Below, in pieces: positions 60,393-64,000 of a DNA stretch of 64,000 bases. How positions within the stretch are numbered: the stretch's first letter is position 1; the number at the start of each line of letters is the position of its first letter. Below the pieces are notes generated by a model that saw nothing but the letters and a program-made list of their open reading frames with translations, ran no database searches and was not told the DNA's origin. The stretch is from Sphingomonas sp. (GTDB lineage: Bacteria; Pseudomonadota; Alphaproteobacteria; Sphingomonadales; Sphingomonadaceae). The stretch spans positions 620,001 through 684,000 of the forward strand of contig NZ_JANINP010000006.1 in the NCBI RefSeq assembly GCF_024508665.1. The letters run 5' to 3'. A program made the translations under genes and the position numbers.

Positions 60393-61319
60393 TCAGGCGG
60401 ACATCGCCTGCGCCAGCACGCTTTCTGCGGCCGGCTCGGCGTCGTCGAGGCCGACCAGCCGGGCGGGATTGTCGCCGATCATCGCGCGGATCTCGGCATC
60501 GGTATAGCCGATGTCGATCAGCATCTGGATGACGTAGCGCAGCCCCTCGACCGGAGAAGGATTGCCGACCTGGCCGAGGTCCGATCCGATGATCGTGTTG
60601 GCGACGCCGCCGGCATCGACGCACATCTTGAGGCTGTCATGGCTGTAGCCCTTGCTCTGGACGCCCGCCCACATGCAGCAGCTATGTTCGAGATAGGCGC
60701 CCATCTTGGCCAGCTCGGCCATGTCGGCGACGCTGCACCCGATCAGGAAGGTCGGGTGGTTGACCAGTAGGCGGGTGACGCCGCGCTCCTTGGCCTCTGC
60801 GAACAGCGGCCAGATCTCGCTGATATGGAGATGCCCGGCCGAGAGCACTGCGTCATAGGCGGCGATCTGGTCGAGGATCTGCTTGACCTCGTCCTTGAGC
60901 TTGCCGCGTTCGTCGACCACCGTGAGCATCGTCGGCGCGAGCATCGCGTCCTTGGTCGGCAGGAACTGCCGGCGGTGCGAATGGCGGATATGGTTTGCCG
61001 CCGAGAAGGTCGGCATCCACACCAGGCGCGCGCCGAGCTTGAACCCATGCTCGACGGCATAGGGATTGAGCCCGCCCGTGGTGTTGTTGAGCGGCACTCC
61101 GGTCAGCAACTTGACCGAGCCGGGCATGATCTCGTCGAGCAATGCAGCGACCGGCGTGACCGAATAATAATGGTCCTTGAACAGGATCGCGCGCAGGCCT
61201 GCCGCCTCGCCTTCCTTGATCGCCTCGACATGGTTGAGGCTGCGCGGCATCACCGATGGCCCGCTGTGGCAATGCAGGTCGATCGCCCCTTTGAGGAGGT
61301 CGCTGATCCGGTCGCTCAC
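60393..61319 (-). CDS. DUF6282-like amidohydrolase-fold protein
   Basis: 308 residues from GTG 61317-61319 (GTGA overlap with the cupin gene). Metal-type motifs: IDLHCHSGPSVMPRS (HxH), ILFKDHYYSVTP, VLSAGHLHISE, LLVNHPTF and TIIGSDLGQVGNP. The several His and the final Asp resemble a PHP/amidohydrolase-like metal centre. The family is known mainly from catabolic gene neighbourhoods and has no clear reaction. Here it sits in an operon with a cupin, an ALDH and FolD. Confidence 0.75.
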   Translation of the reverse strand: MSDRISDLLKGAIDLHCHSGPSVMPRSLNHVEAIKEGEAAGLRAILFKDHYYSVTPVAALLDEIMPGSVKLLTGVPLNNTTGGLNPYAVEHGFKLGARLVWMPTFSAANHIRHSHRRQFLPTKDAMLAPTMLTVVDERGKLKDEVKQILDQIAAYDAVLSAGHLHISEIWPLFAEAKERGVTRLLVNHPTFLIGCSVADMAELAKMGAYLEHSCCMWAGVQSKGYSHDSLKMCVDAGGVANTIIGSDLGQVGNPSPVEGLRYVIQMLIDIGYTDAEIRAMIGDNPARLVGLDDAEPAAESVLAQAMSA

Positions 61320-62233
61320 GCCGCGATCTCCTTATCTTCGGGCATCGGATAGTCGGCCGCGTTCAATACCCAGCCGGGCTTGTCGGAAAAGTCGCGGCGA
61401 GGCGGGCAGAAGACGTCGAGCAGGCGGTTGAGCCCTTCGCCGATCCCCTGCGACGTGTGCGTTGCCGGCGGCGGGATCACCGCGACCGAGGGTGCTGCGC
61501 AGCGTTCGTGGTCATCCTCGATCCACTGCGTCGAATCGCTGATCCACGGCCAGCGCAGATGGTGAATATAGTCGCCGTTGAGTACGACCGAATATTGCTC
61601 GAAATCGTCATGATGGTGCGGCGACAGATTGTCCGCGGCGCGCGGGCCGACGCGGCCGTCGCCGAAATTGACCATGATGTTCGAGCCGCGATAGATTCGT
61701 CCAAAGCGCCCCTGTTCGGGGGCGACATCGCCCGAATAGACCCGTACCTTGCGTCCGCCGACCGGGTCCGGCCATGCGGCGAACGGCGGCACATTGGGAT
61801 CCGGCTCGGCATAATCGACGGCGTTCGAGCACAGCGCTGCAAGGTCGTCGGATTTGACGGTGAACAGGCGGAGGATGCGCCCCCCTTTCAGCACGGTGAT
61901 CGTGCTCGCGCCCGGCGGCACGAAGCTGACCGTCTTGCCGCTGGCGATGGTGCTGCCCTCGGCGATGCTGATCTCGATCTCGACGTCGTCGTCCGGGATC
62001 ACCACCGCATATTCGTCCGGCTGGTTGCTCCGCTCGAACACCGCGCCCGCTTCGACGTCGCTATAGGCCACGATCATGGTCGCGCCGCGCGCATACCAGC
62101 TATTGGCCAGCTCGGTCCGTTGCTGCGGCGGCTGCTCGTAAAAGCGCGCATAGCTGGCATGCCTGAAGCTTTTGGGGGAGGGGGCCTTTTGCGCGGTGGC
62201 CAGCGTACTCCGCAAATCGTTCTGCCCGTACAT
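61316..62233 (-). CDS. Cupin-domain protein, first gene of the ALDH-folD operon
   Basis: 305 residues from ATG 62231-62233 (GAGGAGC upstream). Two cupin-like halves: residues about 50-125 (IVAYSDVEAGAVFERS, GKTVSFVPPGAS) and about 190-275 with LSPHHHDDFEQYSVVLNGDY, whose HHH-x5-Q cluster could bind a metal, then SVAVIPPPATHTSQGIGEG. Bicupins of this type serve as dioxygenases, isomerases or decarboxylases. I do not recognise a specific family. It has the operator-type site at 62259 just upstream. Confidence 0.72.
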   Translation of the reverse strand: MYGQNDLRSTLATAQKAPSPKSFRHASYARFYEQPPQQRTELANSWYARGATMIVAYSDVEAGAVFERSNQPDEYAVVIPDDDVEIEISIAEGSTIASGKTVSFVPPGASTITVLKGGRILRLFTVKSDDLAALCSNAVDYAEPDPNVPPFAAWPDPVGGRKVRVYSGDVAPEQGRFGRIYRGSNIMVNFGDGRVGPRAADNLSPHHHDDFEQYSVVLNGDYIHHLRWPWISDSTQWIEDDHERCAAPSVAVIPPPATHTSQGIGEGLNRLLDVFCPPRRDFSDKPGWVLNAADYPMPEDKEIAA

Positions 62234-62258
62234 CGGCGCTCCTCATCCAACATTGCTG

Positions 62259-62283
62259 CTATCGCAGCTTGGCTGTTATATAG
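62259..62283. promoter_or_regulatory. Island operator motif upstream of the cupin-folD operon
   Basis: CTATCGCAGCTTGGCTGTTA plus TATAG joins the AGCTTGGCT core with the GCTGTTATAT end seen at other sites. It lies 25 bases from the cupin start and 192 bases before the CoA ligase start, so it may affect both divergent transcripts. Confidence 0.6.
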
Positions 62284-62327
62284 CGCCGGATTTGCCGGTT
62301 CGTCTAATTCCTAATCGCGGCCGGCCT

Positions 62328-62344
62328 GATACCCCTTAGGTATC
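62328..62344. promoter_or_regulatory. Inverted repeat GATACC-CCTTA-GGTATC
   Basis: Perfect six-base arms around five bases lie in the divergent region between the cupin gene and the CoA ligase gene. A regulator site is possible; no second copy was noticed in the window. Confidence 0.4.
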
Positions 62345-62474
62345 GAAGTGACCGAGTTGAGACCCATAGCGTGATACTATCGTAACGGGCCAAAATTGGC
62401 ATTGGACCTGCGAAGGGGGCGGGACAACATGCCGCCAAAGCACTGCCCGTGAGGGGCTTGGAGAGGAACTGGAC

Positions 62475-64000
62475 TTGGCGGACTCAGCGCAAGCTCTGTT
62501 ACGAAGCTTACCGGCAACCGACACGCCGGCATCCTCCCTCGCACGTCTCCTCAAGCCGCGCTCGATCGCGATTGCCGGCGCCTCGCCCGATCCGGCGACG
62601 ATGGGCGGTGTCGTCCTTGCCAATTGCGAACGCTTCGGCTTCGACGGACCGATCCACCTGATCAGCCCAACCCGCGACGAGATCAACGGTCGCCCCTGCG
62701 TGAAGTCGGTCGACGCATTGCCCGAAGGCGTCGATGCCTTGGTGCTCAATGTGCCTCGCGCGGCGATCCTGCCCGCGGTCGAGGCGGCGGCGGCGCGCGG
62801 CGTCGGCGGCTTGGTCGTCTTCGCCTCGGGCTTTGCCGAGGGCAGCGATGAGGGCCGCCGCGAGCAGGAAGAGATCGCTGCGGTTTGCAACCAGGCCGGC
62901 ATGGCGCTGCTCGGTCCCAATTGCATGGGCTATGTCAATTATGCCGGCGGCGCGGCGCTGACTTTCGAACCCGCGCATCCCCAGCCGCTCGGCGATCGCC
63001 GCAACGTCGCAGTGGTCGCACAAAGCGGCGCGACCGCTTCGGGCATCCGCGCCGGCATGCTCGGTCGCGGCATCGCGGTATCGCTGTCGGTCGCCACGGG
63101 GAACGAAGCCGTGGTACATGCCAGCGATCTGATCGAGCTGATTGTTGCCGAGGGCACCGCCAATGCGATCGCGCTCTATGTCGAGCAGATCCGGAACCCG
63201 CAGGCATTCCTGCGCGCGGTCCGCAAGGCGCGCGCCGCCGGCGTGCCGGTGATCATGATGCACCCCGGCCGCAGCAAGCGCGGCCAGGAAGCGGCGCAAT
63301 CGCACACCGGCTCGATGGTCGGGGATTACGCGCTGATGCGTACTTCGGTCGAGAACGAGGCGGTCGTCGTCGTAGATACGATGGACGAGTTGTTCGACAC
63401 CGTCGCGATCCTCCACCGCTTCCCGACGCCCGGCACCGGCGCGCTGGGCGTCGTGACCAACTCCGGCGCGATCCGCGGCATGGCGTTCGACTTCGCCGAG
63501 GATATCGCGCTCCCGATCGCGGACCTGTCGGCCGAGACGCTGGAGCGAATTTCCACGCTGCTTCCCGCCGGCATGGAGATCGACAATCCGCTCGACGTCG
63601 GCACCACCGGCTTCACCAATGGCGGCATCTTCGGCCAGGCGACCGAGGCCATGCTCGCCGATCCCGCAGTCGGCGCGGTCCTCCTGCCGATGGCTGGCGG
63701 CGGCCCGTCGCAGCAGCGCTCGAAGGGCGACTCCATAATCCCGGTGGCGCTGACCGCTACCAAGCCCGTTGCGGTCGTCATCACCGGCGACGAATCGGCG
63801 CTCGATGCCGATTTCGTGGCGGCGATGCGCGCGAGCGAAACCCCGCTGTTCCGCTCGCCCGAGCGCGCGATGCGCGCCTTTGCCGCGGTCGCCCACTACG
63901 CGGCCGCGCTGGACAGCGTCAACGATCGCACTCCGGCCGCGACCGGCCTGACCGGCCTGGGCGCGCCCGGCGTGAAACCCGAATATGTCGGCAAGGATTT
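62475..64000 (+). CDS. ADP-forming-type acyl-CoA synthetase (CoA ligase), C-terminus off window
   Basis: About 508 residues are visible from a TTG at 62475 with GAGAGG seven bases upstream; the gene continues past the right edge. The N-terminal CoA-binding domain (LLKPRSIAIAGASPDPATMG, about residue 25-45) and the succinyl-CoA-synthetase-like domain (LLGPNCMGYVN, VAVVAQSGATASGI, the His in GQEAAQSHTGSMVGD) match the acetate-CoA ligase/Pat/FerA class, in which a His is phosphorylated. In Sphingobium a member of this class is a feruloyl-CoA synthetase. It would activate a carboxylic acid of the pathway, perhaps a phenylpropanoid or the ALDH product. Confidence 0.85.
   Translation, partial: MADSAQALLRSLPATDTPASSLARLLKPRSIAIAGASPDPATMGGVVLANCERFGFDGPIHLISPTRDEINGRPCVKSVDALPEGVDALVLNVPRAAILPAVEAAAARGVGGLVVFASGFAEGSDEGRREQEEIAAVCNQAGMALLGPNCMGYVNYAGGAALTFEPAHPQPLGDRRNVAVVAQSGATASGIRAGMLGRGIAVSLSVATGNEAVVHASDLIELIVAEGTANAIALYVEQIRNPQAFLRAVRKARAAGVPVIMMHPGRSKRGQEAAQSHTGSMVGDYALMRTSVENEAVVVVDTMDELFDTVAILHRFPTPGTGALGVVTNSGAIRGMAFDFAEDIALPIADLSAETLERISTLLPAGMEIDNPLDVGTTGFTNGGIFGQATEAMLADPAVGAVLLPMAGGGPSQQRSKGDSIIPVALTATKPVAVVITGDESALDADFVAAMRASETPLFRSPERAMRAFAAVAHYAAALDSVNDRTPAATGLTGLGAPGVKPEYVGKD

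Overview
The window is GC-rich, densely packed DNA that looks chromosomal and sphingomonad-like (Alphaproteobacteria, Sphingomonas/Novosphingobium relatives). The evidence is three large TonB-dependent receptors with sphingomonad-type plugs, AAHS-family transporters, a RibBA with a degenerate second domain, GTG/TTG starts with overlapping stop/start codons, and the high GC content. No tRNA, rRNA, insertion sequence, phage gene or CRISPR array was seen. The assignment is by pattern recognition only.

Layout. (1) 1-5.3 kb is a non-phosphorylating L-fucose catabolic locus: fuconate dehydratase, mutarotase, aldo/keto reductase (fucose dehydrogenase), IclR regulator, FucP symporter and fuconolactonase. 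(2) 5.4-9.2 kb is a cell-envelope block: a glycine-rich secreted protein, a subtilisin-like protease, and an ECF sigma/anti-sigma pair. (3) 9.4-17.0 kb looks like a peptide or muropeptide scavenging locus. A TonB receptor, a membrane-anchored beta-lactamase-fold hydrolase and a POT peptide permease form one operon, divergent from an XRE-cupin regulator and an enolase-superfamily dipeptide epimerase; a GAAA-type palindrome recurs on both sides of the regulator. (4) 17.4-18.3 kb is an orphan substrate-binding lipoprotein.

(5) 18.5-64 kb is a large catabolic island for an unidentified, probably aromatic or phenolic/ester-containing substrate. It holds two TonB receptors, four AAHS-type MFS carriers in two paralogue pairs, four COG3618-type or related amidohydrolases plus a DUF6282-like one, two LLM flavin monooxygenases with a flavin reductase and a RibB protein, two HSL esterase + carboxymuconolactone-decarboxylase-like modules (plus a third decarboxylase-like gene), three MetE-C-domain-like proteins with intact Zn ligands, a type I extradiol dioxygenase, an alpha/beta hydrolase, an HpcH/HpaI aldolase, an SDR, an aldehyde dehydrogenase, FolD, and an ADP-forming-type CoA ligase cut by the right edge. 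MarR, IclR and LysR regulators sit in the middle.

The island appears to be one regulon. A 20-22 bp element of the form TATAAG-(T/A)CAGGCTG-TTATATG, seen on either strand, occurs in six intergenic regions across 44 kb. In four of them it ends 43-52 bases before a start codon. A seven-gene, almost fully overlapping operon (31.1-37.4 kb) couples hydrolase, monooxygenase, esterase, decarboxylase-like protein, RibB, flavin reductase and an unusual HTH-methyltransferase fusion. A plausible but unproven flow is: TonB/MFS uptake, ester and lactone hydrolysis, flavin-dependent oxygenation, ring cleavage, hydrolysis and aldol cleavage, aldehyde oxidation and CoA activation, with MetE-like proteins and FolD handling methyl/one-carbon groups. 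The substrate cannot be named from sequence alone.
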